Part shown: piece by piece, positions 19,255 to 28,247 of the stretch
Layout: each line of letters starts with the position of its first letter
Position numbering within the stretch: the first letter of the stretch is position 1
Source: Roseitranquillus sp963709765
GTDB taxonomy: Bacteria; Pseudomonadota; Alphaproteobacteria; Rhodobacterales; Rhodobacteraceae
DNA: 64,000 nt
Direction: 5' to 3'
Assembly (NCBI GenBank): GCA_963709765.1
Contig: CAVPXL010000009.1
Coordinates: forward strand, 62,001-126,000
The notes under the pieces: generated by a model
The model's input: only the letters and a program-made list of their open reading frames with translations
What the model was told of the DNA's origin: nothing
Database searches by the model: none
Program-made: the position numbers and the translations under genes

Positions 19255-20139
19255 ATGGACTTCTTCGGCGTCCCGCTGCCGGTCTTCATGGGTCAACTCC
19301 TGATCGGGCTGATCAACGGCGCCTTCTACGCCGTGCTGAGCCTTGGACTCGCGTTGATATTCGGGCTCCTCAACATCGTGAACTTCGCCCACGGCGCGCT
19401 CTACATGGTCGGGGCTTTCGTGGCATTCCTGCTGCTCGATGTGGTGGGGATCGGATACTGGCCCGCACTCATCCTGTCGCCGCTCATAGTCGGTGTGTTC
19501 GGCATGGCGATCGAGCGCTTCCTGTTGCGTCCGATCGCCGATCTCGATCACCTTTACGGGCTGCTGCTGACATTCGGCCTTGCCCTCCTGCTGGAGGGGA
19601 CGTTCCGGCAGGTCTACGGGGTCTCGGGCGAGATCTACTCGATCCCCGCCTCGCTGCAGGGCGGCCTGAACCTCGGGTTCATGTTCCTGCCGGTCTATCG
19701 CGCATGGGTCATCGTCGCGGCCCTCATCGTGTGCGGCGCGACGTGGTACCTGATCGAGATGACGCGGCTGGGCGCGACCATGCGGGCCGCCGTCGAGAAC
19801 GCGGATCTCGTGCGTGCTTTCGGCGTCAACGTGCCCTTGCTCGTCACGCTGACATACGGCCTCGGCGTCGCGCTCGCGGCATTCGCCGGCGTCCTGGCCG
19901 CGCCAATCTATTCGGTGAACCCGCTGATGGGATCGAACATCATCATCGTGGTGTTCGCGATCGTCGTCATCGGCGGTCTCGGCTCGATCAAGGGCGCGAT
20001 CATCTCGGGGTTCCTGCTCGGGATCTGCGAGGGGCTGACGCGCGTGTTCTATCCCGAGGCGTCGAACATCATCATCTTCGTGGTCATGGCCATCGTGCTG
20101 ATCGTGCGCCCGGCCGGCCTGTTCGGAAAGGCGACCTGA
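19255..20139 (+). CDS. livH: Branched-chain amino acid-type ABC transporter permease LivH
   Basis: An inner-membrane permease of about 294 residues with eight or so hydrophobic segments. Family features are GLINGAFYAVLSLGLALIFG near the N-terminus, NFAHGALYMVGAF, and the late GGLGSIKGAIISGFLLG. Three in-frame starts exist: GTG 19228, ATG 19243 and ATG 19255. I prefer 19255 because an AAAGGA site lies just upstream, whereas GTG 19228 is only 7 nt from the intercistronic hairpin. The stop is 4 nt before livM. Confidence 0.9.
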   Translation: MDFFGVPLPVFMGQLLIGLINGAFYAVLSLGLALIFGLLNIVNFAHGALYMVGAFVAFLLLDVVGIGYWPALILSPLIVGVFGMAIERFLLRPIADLDHLYGLLLTFGLALLLEGTFRQVYGVSGEIYSIPASLQGGLNLGFMFLPVYRAWVIVAALIVCGATWYLIEMTRLGATMRAAVENADLVRAFGVNVPLLVTLTYGLGVALAAFAGVLAAPIYSVNPLMGSNIIIVVFAIVVIGGLGSIKGAIISGFLLGICEGLTRVFYPEASNIIIFVVMAIVLIVRPAGLFGKAT

Positions 20140-20143
20140 CCCC

Positions 20144-21139
20144 ATGAACGAGACAATCCCGAAACGGTCCGGCGACCTGCCGCGCCGGCCGGCGAGCCGG
20201 GCCCCGCTCCTCGGCGATACGAGGATGTGGGTGGCGATCGGACTTGTCCTGCTGCTAGTGGCGCCGCATTTTCTCTATCCGGTCATGCTCGCCAAGGTTC
20301 TTTGCTTTGCGCTCTTCGCGGCGGCCTTCAACCTGCTGCTGGGCTTCGCCGGCCTGCTCTCGTTCGGCCATGCCGCGTTCTTCGGCTTCTCGGCTTATGT
20401 CACGGGCTATGCCCTGCAATCGCTGAACCTGTCTGCCGAACTCGGCATCCTGGCCGGAACTGCGGTCGCCGCCCTGCTCGGGCTCGTCATAGGGTTGCTC
20501 GCGATCCGGCGACAGGGCATCTACTTCGCGATGGTCACCCTGGCCCTGTCGCAGATGGTCTATTTCGCCTGCCTGCAGGCCCCCTTCACCGGTGGCGAGG
20601 ACGGTCTGCAGGGGGTACCGCGGCGCCCGCTCTTCGGTGTCATCGACATGACGAGCAACCTCAACGTCTACTACCTGGTCCTCGCCGTCTTCTGCATCGG
20701 GTTCTTCATAATCTATCGAGCCGTTCACTCTCCGTTCGGCCAGGTGCTGAAGTCGATCCGAGAGAACGAGGATCGTGCGATCTCGCTTGGCTACGATGCG
20801 GACCGCTACAAGCTTCTCGCCTTCGTGCTCTCGGCCGGGCTTTCGGGGCTGGCCGGTTCGACCAAGGTCATGGTGTTTCAACTCGCCTCGCTGACGGATG
20901 TGCAATGGCAGATGAGCGGCGAGGTGGTGCTCATGTCGGTGCTCGGCGGAATCGGCACCATGCTTGGTCCGATCGTCGGCGCTTCGATCATCGTTCTCCT
21001 TCAGAACGAGCTCGCCCAGATCGGATCAGTCTCGACGATCGTTCAGGGCGCCGTGTTCGTCTTCTGCGTCCTCCTGTTCCGGCGCGGTATCGTGGGCGAG
21101 ATCGGCCCCCGGTTGCGGCGTTGGCGGAATCACGGCTAG
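20144..21139 (+). CDS. livM: Branched-chain amino acid-type ABC transporter permease LivM
   Basis: The second permease, 331 residues. A polar, proline/arginine-rich N-terminus of about 25 residues precedes about ten hydrophobic segments. LivM hallmarks are LLLGFAGLLSFGHAAFFG, the loop IRENEDRAISLGYD (ATPase contact) and LSAGLSGLAG, with LGGIGTMLGPIVGA towards the C-terminus. It completes the importer livG-F-K-H-M. Confidence 0.92.
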   Translation: MNETIPKRSGDLPRRPASRAPLLGDTRMWVAIGLVLLLVAPHFLYPVMLAKVLCFALFAAAFNLLLGFAGLLSFGHAAFFGFSAYVTGYALQSLNLSAELGILAGTAVAALLGLVIGLLAIRRQGIYFAMVTLALSQMVYFACLQAPFTGGEDGLQGVPRRPLFGVIDMTSNLNVYYLVLAVFCIGFFIIYRAVHSPFGQVLKSIRENEDRAISLGYDADRYKLLAFVLSAGLSGLAGSTKVMVFQLASLTDVQWQMSGEVVLMSVLGGIGTMLGPIVGASIIVLLQNELAQIGSVSTIVQGAVFVFCVLLFRRGIVGEIGPRLRRWRNHG

Positions 21140-21166
21140 CTGCGTGTTCACGCGAGCAGGATCGCG

Positions 21167-21911
21167 ATGCAAGTCGATCTGAACGGAAAGAGCGCGTTGG
21201 TGACGGGCGGGTCGAGTGGCCTCGGCAGACACTTCGCGGGTCCTTGCACGGGCGGGTGCGGAGGTCACGGTGGCGGCTCGCCGTGCGGAGGCGCTCTCCG
21301 AGGTGGTGGCCGAGATTGACGCAGAGGGCGGTCGTGCGAGTGCGGCCGAGCTTGATGTGATTGATCGCGACAGCGTCACCTCGCTCTTCCGCGAAACCGC
21401 TTTCGACATCGTGGTCAACAACGCGGGCTCACCACGACCACCTTTGCCGTCGACCTTGACGAGGCCGAATGGAACAAGGTCCTCGACACCAACCTCAAGG
21501 GCGCCTTCCTGATCTCCCAGGCGGCGGCACGGGCGCTGCGGCAGGCGTAGAGGGGCGGCGCCATCGTCAACATCGCGTCGATCCTCTGCATCCGGGTCGC
21601 GGGCGGTGTCGCGCCCTATGCCGTTTCCAAGGCCGGTCTCGTGCAGATGACTAGGGCAACGGCGCTGGAATGGGCCCGCTACGGCATTCGCGTGAACGCG
21701 CTCTGCCCGGGCTACATCGGGACGCCCCCTGAATACCGCGTTCTTCGAGACCAATGCCGGCAGGTCGCTGATCAAGCGGATCCCGCAGCGCCGGCTCGGG
21801 CGCGAGACAGACCTCGACGGCGCGTTGCTTCTGCTGTGCTCGGATGCGGGGGCGTACATCACCGGCGCCGATCTGGCAGTGGATGGCGGTCACCTCGTGT
21901 CGTCACTGTAG
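21167..21911 (+). pseudogene. SDR-family oxidoreductase, degraded
   Basis: The remains of a FabG-like short-chain dehydrogenase. Recognisable pieces in order are the start with VTGGSSGLGR, VLARAGAEVTVAARRAE, IVVNNAGS, then in a shifted frame EAEWNKVLDTNLKGAF, GGAIVNIAS and APYAVSKAG (catalytic YxxxK), and after another shift LIKRIPQRRLGRE and ITGADLAVDGGH ending at TAG 21909. Breaks occur near 21226-21235 (one base too many), 21428-21432 (one too few), an in-frame TAG at 21548-21550, and one extra C in a C-run near 21725-21729. Four lesions in one gene, of mixed type, argue for real decay, unlike the single-lesion genes elsewhere. It follows livM by 27 nt and may once have acted on the imported compound. 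Confidence 0.8.
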
Positions 21912-22058
21912 ACGTTCGGTGTCGGGGTGTTGCCGCGCTCGGCCGCGCAGCTTCATACCTTGAGAAACGAGAGCCGGCGGCGGCCGCCGACGCGGCGCGA
22001 CAGCGCGCAGCATGCCAGGGAATGCCGGCCGTTGCTTCCCCTGCGCCGAGGGCGGAGA

Positions 22059-22739
22059 TCAGCTGTCAGGGCGCACAGCGATCCAGATCGTGTGCCGGGA
22101 TCCACGTCTGGTTCGCCCCGCGCGGACGCTTCGCGCTTCTGCGTCGAACCCGCACCGGGAAAGCCGCCTGGAAAAACTCTGGTCCGGGGCCGCCGACCAG
22201 ACGGCAAGCACACCGCCGGCGGTCAGCGCCTCGCGCGCGGATCGCAGACCCGTCTCTCCGTAGAGAGCGTTATTGCCCGCCCGGGTTAGACCGTCGGGCC
22301 CGTTGTCGACGTCGAGCAGAATGGCATCAAACGACCCTGCTGCCGCGTGTATCGCGGTGCAGACATCGCCCGTGCGCACCTCCACCCGGGCGTCGGACAG
22401 GCAATCCCCGAATACCGCTCCCATGTGCCGCGTGGCCCAGTCGACCAGGTCGGGCACGATCTCCGAGACGATCAGGCGCGCATCGGGCGGTGCGACCGCC
22501 TGAGCTGCACGAAGAGTAAAGCCCATGCCGAGCCCCCCGATCAGCACGCGCGGCGCCGGTCGGCCGGAAAGGCGACAAAGCGCGAGCGTCGCGAGCGCCT
22601 CTTCCGATCCGCCGAGCCGGCTGTTCATCAACTCGTTGCCGCCTTCGAGACGGATCGAGAACTCGTCGCCCCGGCGCAGAAGCCTGAGCGTGTCCCCTTG
22701 CGGCGCGGTCGCCGTCGCCAGATGTATCCACGGCAGCAT
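22059..22739 (-). CDS. Spermidine synthase-like SAM-dependent methyltransferase-fold protein
   Basis: A 226-residue protein with the class I Rossmann-like fold of spermidine synthases: VLIGGLGMGFTLRAA is the nucleotide-binding loop (motif I), IVSEIVPDLVDWA matches the acidic end of strand 2, and DAILLDVDNGPDGL resembles motif II. The N-terminal segment with ELMNSRLGGSEEALA is typical of SpeE-like proteins of unknown activity in proteobacteria. It is short for true spermidine synthase (about 280-300 residues) and is not near speD or speA, so polyamine synthesis is doubtful. It stands alone, with about 1 kb of featureless DNA upstream. Confidence 0.75.
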   Translation of the reverse strand: MLPWIHLATATAPQGDTLRLLRRGDEFSIRLEGGNELMNSRLGGSEEALATLALCRLSGRPAPRVLIGGLGMGFTLRAAQAVAPPDARLIVSEIVPDLVDWATRHMGAVFGDCLSDARVEVRTGDVCTAIHAAAGSFDAILLDVDNGPDGLTRAGNNALYGETGLRSAREALTAGGVLAVWSAAPDQSFSRRLSRCGFDAEARSVRAGRTRRGSRHTIWIAVRPDS

Positions 22740-23773
22740 GCGGGATTCCTATCCTGAGATTGGACCTGTCGCGTATCTGATCGATGCGCGCAGTTGAAGG
22801 ATCGGGGAGTTTCGCTCACGCGCGGATTGGCTACCAGACCTCGCGGTCCCGCGGCAATCGACGGGGCCTCGAGCGGCGACAGCGGACTGGGAGCTGCACC
22901 GACGCGCTCGGGCTTCGGCGATGCCGCGAGCGCTCCACTCTACGGGTTGATCCGGTGCATGTTGATCGGTAACCGCCGAGTCGGGGTATATCGCCTGTCA
23001 CAGGGGGCTGCGACCGGCAGGATCCCTGGCGGGAGCTCATCGCTCACACGCTCCCAGCCGACTGCCGCGAATAATTCGGCTAACTCGGCCTCCTGCTCCG
23101 CTCGCTCGGTCATTCAGTGCCGGTCTTTGCGCCCCGCAAGGACCGTCCGCGCGTTTGGGAGAAACAGGATCCGACCTGCCCTGCCCCCGAAGTTGACGGA
23201 CAATATTTTCTCCACCACCTGTCGAAGGGCGAAGCAAGTCGACGAGGCCGTTTTCGGCGACTTGACGGAGCACTTTCCTGCCGCAACGGATCTTGCAGCA
23301 GCCGCGCCTGCAACCGAGATAGGACGGCAATCTCTTCCCGGACCTTCTCGGCTCCCGCGGGCAGGCCAAGATCAAGCCATTCGAATGGAAGCGACTTAGC
23401 GCTTTGGTTCGCCGACCGACGCTTGTCTCGACCGGCGTCGGCGAACGTCGCGATGCACAATGGTTTGCGGCAATTCTCGGCCAGCGCGACCGCGCGGTCT
23501 GCGAAAAGCAGATGACGGCGCACGTTTCGGGGCCGGAATTGAATTCCGAAAGTCGTCCTTGCCGCCTTGCTGTCAGACCGGCCCCTTCGATCGACTGGTG
23601 TCTTGAGCAACTTCAGAAGGTTCGAGCCGCTCGTTGGGCCGTTCAAGGTCGCACACCTGCGCATCCGGAATCGCCCTCGCGCAGAGACGAGATTACGTGA
23701 TGAGGGTCATCCCACCCCTGACGGGAACAGGCCGTGAGACACGGCGCTGGACCAGCGATTTTTCTGCCGACCG
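22740..23773. other. 1-kb stretch without a recognisable gene
   Basis: Several overlapping open frames exist on both strands, the longest about 185-200 codons, but all are rich in Arg/Ser/Pro and share no family motif. A 57-codon frame on the - strand (22940-23113) begins MTERAEQEAELAELF, amphipathic enough to be a small protein, but nothing else supports it. The lower GC and scrambled frames suggest old, decayed genes or insertion debris. I could not identify an element end, target duplication or transposase. Confidence 0.35.
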
Positions 23774-24610
23774 CTACAGGCCGAGAAAGATCGCGACAAA
23801 GAACCTCAGCGAGACGAGCAGCAAGAAGGCGCCGAAGAGCCGCGAGAGAGCCTGGCGCGAAAGTGCGTGTGCGCCCCGGACGCCGAGCCGGGTGAGAAGG
23901 AGCGTCGTCGGCAGGGTGACCGCGAGTGCGAGCAGCGAGATGTATCCGACCGCATCGGGTGGCAGGCCCGGCTTGCCCCATCCGGCGAAGACGTAGCCGA
24001 TGGATCCGGGGATCGCGATCAGCAGGCCGACACCGGCGGATGTCGACACCGCCTCGTGGATCGGACGGCCGTGCAGCGTCAGGGCCATGGTCGAAAGCGC
24101 GCCGCCGCCGATCCCCATCAGCGCCGAGAGGAGCCCGATCGCGGCGCCGTAGGCCGAGAGCGCCCATCGGCCGGGCAGCGTCTCGGCCAGGCGCCAGCCG
24201 GACCCGCCCGAGAGCATGCGCACCGCCATCAGGAAGGCGACGGCGGCAAAGACGGTCTGGAAGAGTTCGGCGTTCCCGACCCGGGCCAGCGCGCTGCCGA
24301 CGATCACGCCGGTAAGAATCGGCACCGCCCAGGCGCGCAGCACGGCGAAGTCGACGGTGCCGCGCCGGGCATGTTCGCGCGCCGAGAGAAAGGCGGTCGG
24401 CACGATCATGGCGAGCGAGGTTCCCACGGCGAGCGGCATCGCGATGTCGTCACCGTTCCCGGTCAGGCGGAAGACTTCAAAGAATATCGGGACCGAGATC
24501 GCGCCGCCGCCGATGCCGAAGAGGCCGGCGAGCAGGCCGATCGCCGCCCCCGCCGCAACGAGAGCGGCGAGGATCGGCAGAAGGTCCGCGCCGACGAGGC
24601 CTTCGGGCAC
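23774..24610 (-). CDS. Sulfite exporter TauE/SafE family membrane protein
   Basis: A 278-residue inner-membrane protein with about eight hydrophobic segments in two similar halves. Each half carries the family glycine motif: GLLAGLFGIGGGAISVP near the N-terminus and GLLSALMGIGGGALSTM after the middle. The family moves sulfite, sulfonates or other small organic anions out of the cell. The GTG start at 24608-24610 lies 3 nt after the dehydrogenase stop, so it is the last gene of a three-gene operon. Linkage to an FAH-family enzyme and a beta-hydroxyacid dehydrogenase suggests handling of an organosulfur or organic-acid compound, which is inference. Confidence 0.88.
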   Translation of the reverse strand: MPEGLVGADLLPILAALVAAGAAIGLLAGLFGIGGGAISVPIFFEVFRLTGNGDDIAMPLAVGTSLAMIVPTAFLSAREHARRGTVDFAVLRAWAVPILTGVIVGSALARVGNAELFQTVFAAVAFLMAVRMLSGGSGWRLAETLPGRWALSAYGAAIGLLSALMGIGGGALSTMALTLHGRPIHEAVSTSAGVGLLIAIPGSIGYVFAGWGKPGLPPDAVGYISLLALAVTLPTTLLLTRLGVRGAHALSRQALSRLFGAFLLLVSLRFFVAIFLGL

Positions 24611-24613
24611 GCC

Positions 24614-25486
24614 TCAGCGGCCGGCGGCGAAACGGGCGAGGCTCGCACCGTCGAAAGTCCCCAGACCCGCGGCCTGCGCTTCCTTGTAGAGCTGGAGCAC
24701 GGCTTGCGAGACGGGCATCAAGGCGCCCTGACGGCGGCCCCAGTCGAGGGCGAGGGAGAGGTCCTTGGCCAGTCCGTCGATGTCGAAGGTGCCGGGCTGA
24801 TCGGCACCATCAAGGGTGTCGGCGACCACCGCCAAGCGGTTCTTGAGCACGGCAGGACCGCCCGAGCTGTCGGCGAGCAGGCTCGCGATCGTCTCGCCCG
24901 ACAGACCGGATTCCTTGAGGAGCCCGACGCTCTCGGCGAGCGTCGCCCAGTAGATGGCGAGCGGCAGGTTGACCGCAAGCTTCATGCGCGCGCCCGACCC
25001 GGCAGGGCCGAGCAGCTCCACCCGCTTGCAGAGCGCGTCGAGGACGGGCTTCGCACGGTCGAAGTCCGCAGGTTCACCCCCGGCGAGGCCGAGGAGCGCG
25101 CCCTTGAGTGCCGGGCCCACTGTGCCGCCCACGGGGCAGTCGACGAAGCCCGCGCCGGCCGTCCGGAGGCTAGCGGCGATCTCTTCCTCGTCCTCGGGCA
25201 GGAGCGTGCTCATCTCGACCACGAGCTTGCCCGAGAGGTCGGCGGCCGTGAGCCCGCCCACGACCGCGTCGAGCGCGGCGCGGTCCCACAGCGAAATCAG
25301 GATGACCTCGGACGCCGCAGCAAGCCCCGCCAGGTCTTCGGCGACGGCGGCTCCGGCCTCCCGCGCCTTGGTCGTGTGGGCCGCACTCCGGTTCCATACG
25401 GTAACCTCGTGGCCGGTCTCGACCAGACGGGTGGCAAAGGCCGTGCCCATCCGGCCGGTCCCGACGATTCCGATGCGTTCCGTCAT
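24614..25486 (-). CDS. NAD(P)-dependent beta-hydroxyacid dehydrogenase (3-hydroxyisobutyrate dehydrogenase-like)
   Basis: A 290-residue member of the 6-phosphogluconate/3-hydroxyisobutyrate dehydrogenase family. The N-terminal cofactor motif is GIVGTGRMGTAFA. A substrate-site motif (FVDCPVGGTVGPALKG) and the catalytic-lysine helix GSGARMKLAVNLPLA, with K in the expected position, follow. Asparagine after the lysine (VN) also fits. The ATG at 25484-25486 has a GAGAGGGGAAA site upstream; the frame stays open upstream only because the FAH gene is frameshifted into it. The family oxidises small beta-hydroxyacids or reduces semialdehydes. Confidence 0.88.
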   Translation of the reverse strand: MTERIGIVGTGRMGTAFATRLVETGHEVTVWNRSAAHTTKAREAGAAVAEDLAGLAAASEVILISLWDRAALDAVVGGLTAADLSGKLVVEMSTLLPEDEEEIAASLRTAGAGFVDCPVGGTVGPALKGALLGLAGGEPADFDRAKPVLDALCKRVELLGPAGSGARMKLAVNLPLAIYWATLAESVGLLKESGLSGETIASLLADSSGGPAVLKNRLAVVADTLDGADQPGTFDIDGLAKDLSLALDWGRRQGALMPVSQAVLQLYKEAQAAGLGTFDGASLARFAAGR

Positions 25487-25509
25487 CACTTTCCCCTCTC
25501 CGTCCAGGC

Positions 25510-26209
25510 TCAGGCCGCGCGGGCGCCGATGGTGACCTTGAGCGGCGCAAGGCCGTCGACGGCGCATTCCAGCACATCGCCGGTCTCGACCGCGCCGACC
25601 CCTGCGGGCGTCCCGGTCAGGATGATGTCGCCGGGCCGCAACTCGTGCTGTTCGGAGATCTTGGCGATGATCTCGTTGGTCTTCCAGATCATCAGGTCGA
25701 CATTGGCGTCCTGCCTGACCTCGCCGTTGACCGAGAAGCGGATCGCGGCATCCTTCACATGACCGACATCCTCGACGCGGGTCAGCGGGCCGACGGGCGC
25801 GGACTTGTCGAACGCCTTGGTCACCTCCCACGGCAGGCCCTTCTCGAGCGCCTGCGCCTGGTGGTCGCGCCGGGTCATGTCGAGGCCGACCGCATAGCCG
25901 AAGATATGGCTTTCCGCCTCCTCCGCGCGGGATGTTGTAGCCGCCGGACTTGAGCGCCACGACCAGCTCGCATTCGTAGTGGAAGTTCCCGGTGAAGACC
26001 GGATAGGGAATTTCGCCGCCATCCGTGACGATCGCGTCAGCCGGCTTCTGGAAGATCACGGGGGGATCGCGTTCGTCGGCCTTCATTTCCTGAATGTGAG
26101 CGACGTAGTTCTTGCCGATGCAGTAGATGCGGCGGACCGGAAAAACCTCGTCGCTGCCGGTGATCGTCAGATGCGCCTGTTTCGGCGGCGTGATTGCGTA
26201 TTTCGGCAC
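25510..26209 (-). CDS. Fumarylacetoacetate hydrolase family protein (one frameshift)
   Basis: An FAH-family C-C hydrolase or isomerase, similar in its motifs to fumarylpyruvate/acylpyruvate hydrolases. The N-terminal part reads VRRIYCIGKNYVAHIQEM, VIFQKPADAIV and FHYECELVVAL (metal-ligand glutamates). After about 25922-25932 the frame shifts to HIFGYAVGLDMTRRD, then IISEQ-like helix and GDIILTGTPAGVG. Deleting one C between CCG and GCG restores NIPAEEAESHIFGY; restored length is 232 residues. It is the first gene of the operon with the dehydrogenase and TauE, transcribed away from the TauABC-like importer. The reaction probably cleaves or isomerises an acylpyruvate-type intermediate. Confidence 0.85.
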
Positions 26210-26333
26210 TGTCGGCCCCTCCCTGTTCTTCTCGATCCTATATATCGTGCGACGACGCCCGACGTCAGGCGGAAAGTTATTATCTTGATAGTAGAGTGTT
26301 TACGGGTTGATCGGCCGAGAGTCGCACCAGTTT

Positions 26334-26354
26334 TTGTATAAGATCACTACACAA
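26334..26354 (+). promoter_or_regulatory. Imperfect inverted repeat, candidate GntR operator
   Basis: TTGTATA at 26334-26340 and TACACAA at 26348-26354 form an inverted repeat (6 of 7 positions) with a 7-nt centre, in the AT-rich divergent region between the FAH operon and the TauABC-like operon. The position suits the GntR regulator encoded at the end of the latter operon, but the assignment is inference from placement and half-site shape. Confidence 0.35.
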
Positions 26355-26418
26355 ACCGGCGAATCATATATTGTCCGGCGTAGCGGCCAAGAATGCCGCA
26401 CCAAGAGGGAGGACTATC

Positions 26419-27438
26419 ATGAGGAACATGCTTGGCGCATCGATGCGCGCGGGTCTCGCAGGGCTCGTGCTCGCGGCGGGTGCAACGCTGGCGCAGGCGC
26501 AGACGGCAGTCACGGTGGCGGTGCCGAACCCGTCGGCAATCACCTGGGCGCCGATGTGGGCCGCGATCGGCGAGGGCTACTTCGAGGAGGAAGGGCTGGA
26601 GCTGGACGTGCAGGCCGTCGACGGGTCGAGCCAGGTCCTGCAGGCGATGTCCGCCGGGCAGGCGCAGATCGGCGCGCCCGGACCGGGCCCGCTTCTGGAC
26701 GCGCGGGCGCGCGATCTCGACGTCGTCTTCATCTACAACCTCTACCCCAAGAGCGTGTTCGGCATCCTGGTGCCGGAGGATTCCGGCATCGCGGAGATCC
26801 CGCAGCTTGAGGGATCGGTGATCGGCGTCGGGACCGCCGACGGGGCCGAGGTGTCCTTCGCCCGCGCCATCCTGAGCGACAACGGGATGACCGAGGGCGA
26901 GGACTACACGTTCCTGCCGGTGGGCGACGGCGGCACCGCGGCGGTGGCGTTCCTGCGCGATGAAGTCGCGGCCTATGCCGGCGCTGTCAGCGACGCGGCG
27001 ATCCTGCGCTCGCGCGGGCTCAACCTGACCGAGATCACGCCGCCGCAGTATCTGGGCTTCTTCGGCAACGGCTACGCGGTGCTGCGCGAGTACGCGGACG
27101 CCAACCCCGAGGTGATCGACGGCTTCGGCAAGGCGCTGGTGAAAGGCATGCGGTTCATCTCGGACCCCGCCAACAAGGAGACCGCGCTCGACCACATGGC
27201 GGCCGGAAACCCGTCCGAGGGCGAGGACCGGGACTTTGCCGGCGCGCTCTTCGACGCGGTCGTCGAACGGCTGACGCCGACCGAGGAGTTCGCCGGCGAA
27301 GGCTTCGGTTACCAGCCGCCTGAGCATTGGGAAGCGATCCACCAGAGCCTGCAGGATTCGGGCGTGCTCGAGGCGCCGCTCGACGATCTTGGCGCGGCAT
27401 ACTCGAACGACTGGATCGGGACCTGGAACGCGGAGTGA
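26419..27438 (+). CDS. ABC transporter substrate-binding protein, NMT1/TauA type
   Basis: The periplasmic receptor of a nitrate/sulfonate/taurine/pyrimidine-precursor family importer, 339 residues. ATG 26419 follows a GAGGGAGGA ribosome site, and a signal peptide ends at TLAQAQ. The mature domain shows the NMT1 pattern: WAPMWAAIGEGYFEEEGLELD, AMSAGQAQIGAPG and IGVGTADGAEV. The short frame upstream of this ATG is not conserved in character. Ligands of the family are sulfonates, thiamine precursors, riboflavin or aromatic acids; the neighbouring TauE gene favours a sulfur compound weakly. Confidence 0.9.
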   Translation: MRNMLGASMRAGLAGLVLAAGATLAQAQTAVTVAVPNPSAITWAPMWAAIGEGYFEEEGLELDVQAVDGSSQVLQAMSAGQAQIGAPGPGPLLDARARDLDVVFIYNLYPKSVFGILVPEDSGIAEIPQLEGSVIGVGTADGAEVSFARAILSDNGMTEGEDYTFLPVGDGGTAAVAFLRDEVAAYAGAVSDAAILRSRGLNLTEITPPQYLGFFGNGYAVLREYADANPEVIDGFGKALVKGMRFISDPANKETALDHMAAGNPSEGEDRDFAGALFDAVVERLTPTEEFAGEGFGYQPPEHWEAIHQSLQDSGVLEAPLDDLGAAYSNDWIGTWNAE

Positions 27439-28247
27439 GCGCTTCGACGCACCTGAAATCCGTTGAACCGGCCGGGGCAACCCGGCCGGTCTACGAGATC
27501 GAGCGACTGACCAAGGAATACGCCCGCGGCAACGTCCTTGCGCTTCAGGACGTCCACCTGACTCTGGCCAAGGGCGAGTTCGCCGCGGTCATCGGCTCCT
27601 CTGGCTGCGGGAAGTCGACCTTGCTCAAGATCATGGCCGGGCTCCTGCCACCGACCTCTGGCCGTGTCGTGCTCGACGGGCGGCCGGTGATGGGCCCGCG
27701 CGAGGACATCGGCATGATGTTCCAGCAGGCGACCCTGCTGCCATGGAAGACCGCGATCGAGAACATCGTGCTGCCGGTGTCGATCCGCCAGGGGCGCGCG
27801 GCCGCGAAGGAGGCCGTGCCCCGCGCGCAGGCGCTCATGGACCTCGTGGGCCTCTCGAACGCCGCGGATCGCTACCCCGGGGAGCTCTCGGGCGGCATGG
27901 CGCAGCGCGTGGCGATCTGCCGGATGCTGATCTCCGAGCCTGCCGTGCTGCTTCTCGACGAGCCGTTCTCGGCGCTCGACGAGCTCACGCGGGATTTCCT
28001 CAACATGGAACTGCAGCGGATCTGCGCCGAGCGCGAGGCGACGGCCTTCCTGGTCACCCACTCGATCCCCGAGGCGGTGATCCTGAGCGACCGGATCGTG
28101 GTGATGCAGTCGCATCCCGGCCGCGTCGGCGAAATCATCGAGGTCGACCTGCCGCGGCCGCGGACGCTCGACATGGTCAACACCAGCCAGTTCGGCGAGA
28201 TCGTCGCGCATATCCGCGGCCGGCTCGACAAGGAGGGTTTTCTCTGA
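27435..28247 (+). CDS. ABC transporter ATP-binding protein (TauB/SsuB type)
   Basis: The cytoplasmic ATPase of the importer, 270 residues. Walker A is GSSGCGKST, the Q-loop is MMFQQATLLPWKT (the LLPW motif is typical of TauB/SsuB), the signature is LSGGMAQRVAICRML and Walker B is LLLDEPFSALDELTR. The GTG start at 27435 overlaps the receptor stop (GTGA). The open frame further upstream lies within the receptor gene. Confidence 0.92.
   Translation: MSASTHLKSVEPAGATRPVYEIERLTKEYARGNVLALQDVHLTLAKGEFAAVIGSSGCGKSTLLKIMAGLLPPTSGRVVLDGRPVMGPREDIGMMFQQATLLPWKTAIENIVLPVSIRQGRAAAKEAVPRAQALMDLVGLSNAADRYPGELSGGMAQRVAICRMLISEPAVLLLDEPFSALDELTRDFLNMELQRICAEREATAFLVTHSIPEAVILSDRIVVMQSHPGRVGEIIEVDLPRPRTLDMVNTSQFGEIVAHIRGRLDKEGFL

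Noticed and set aside
23867..25762. 631-codon open frame on the + strand
   Set aside because: Lies opposite the TauE, dehydrogenase and FAH genes, whose motifs are unmistakable on the - strand.
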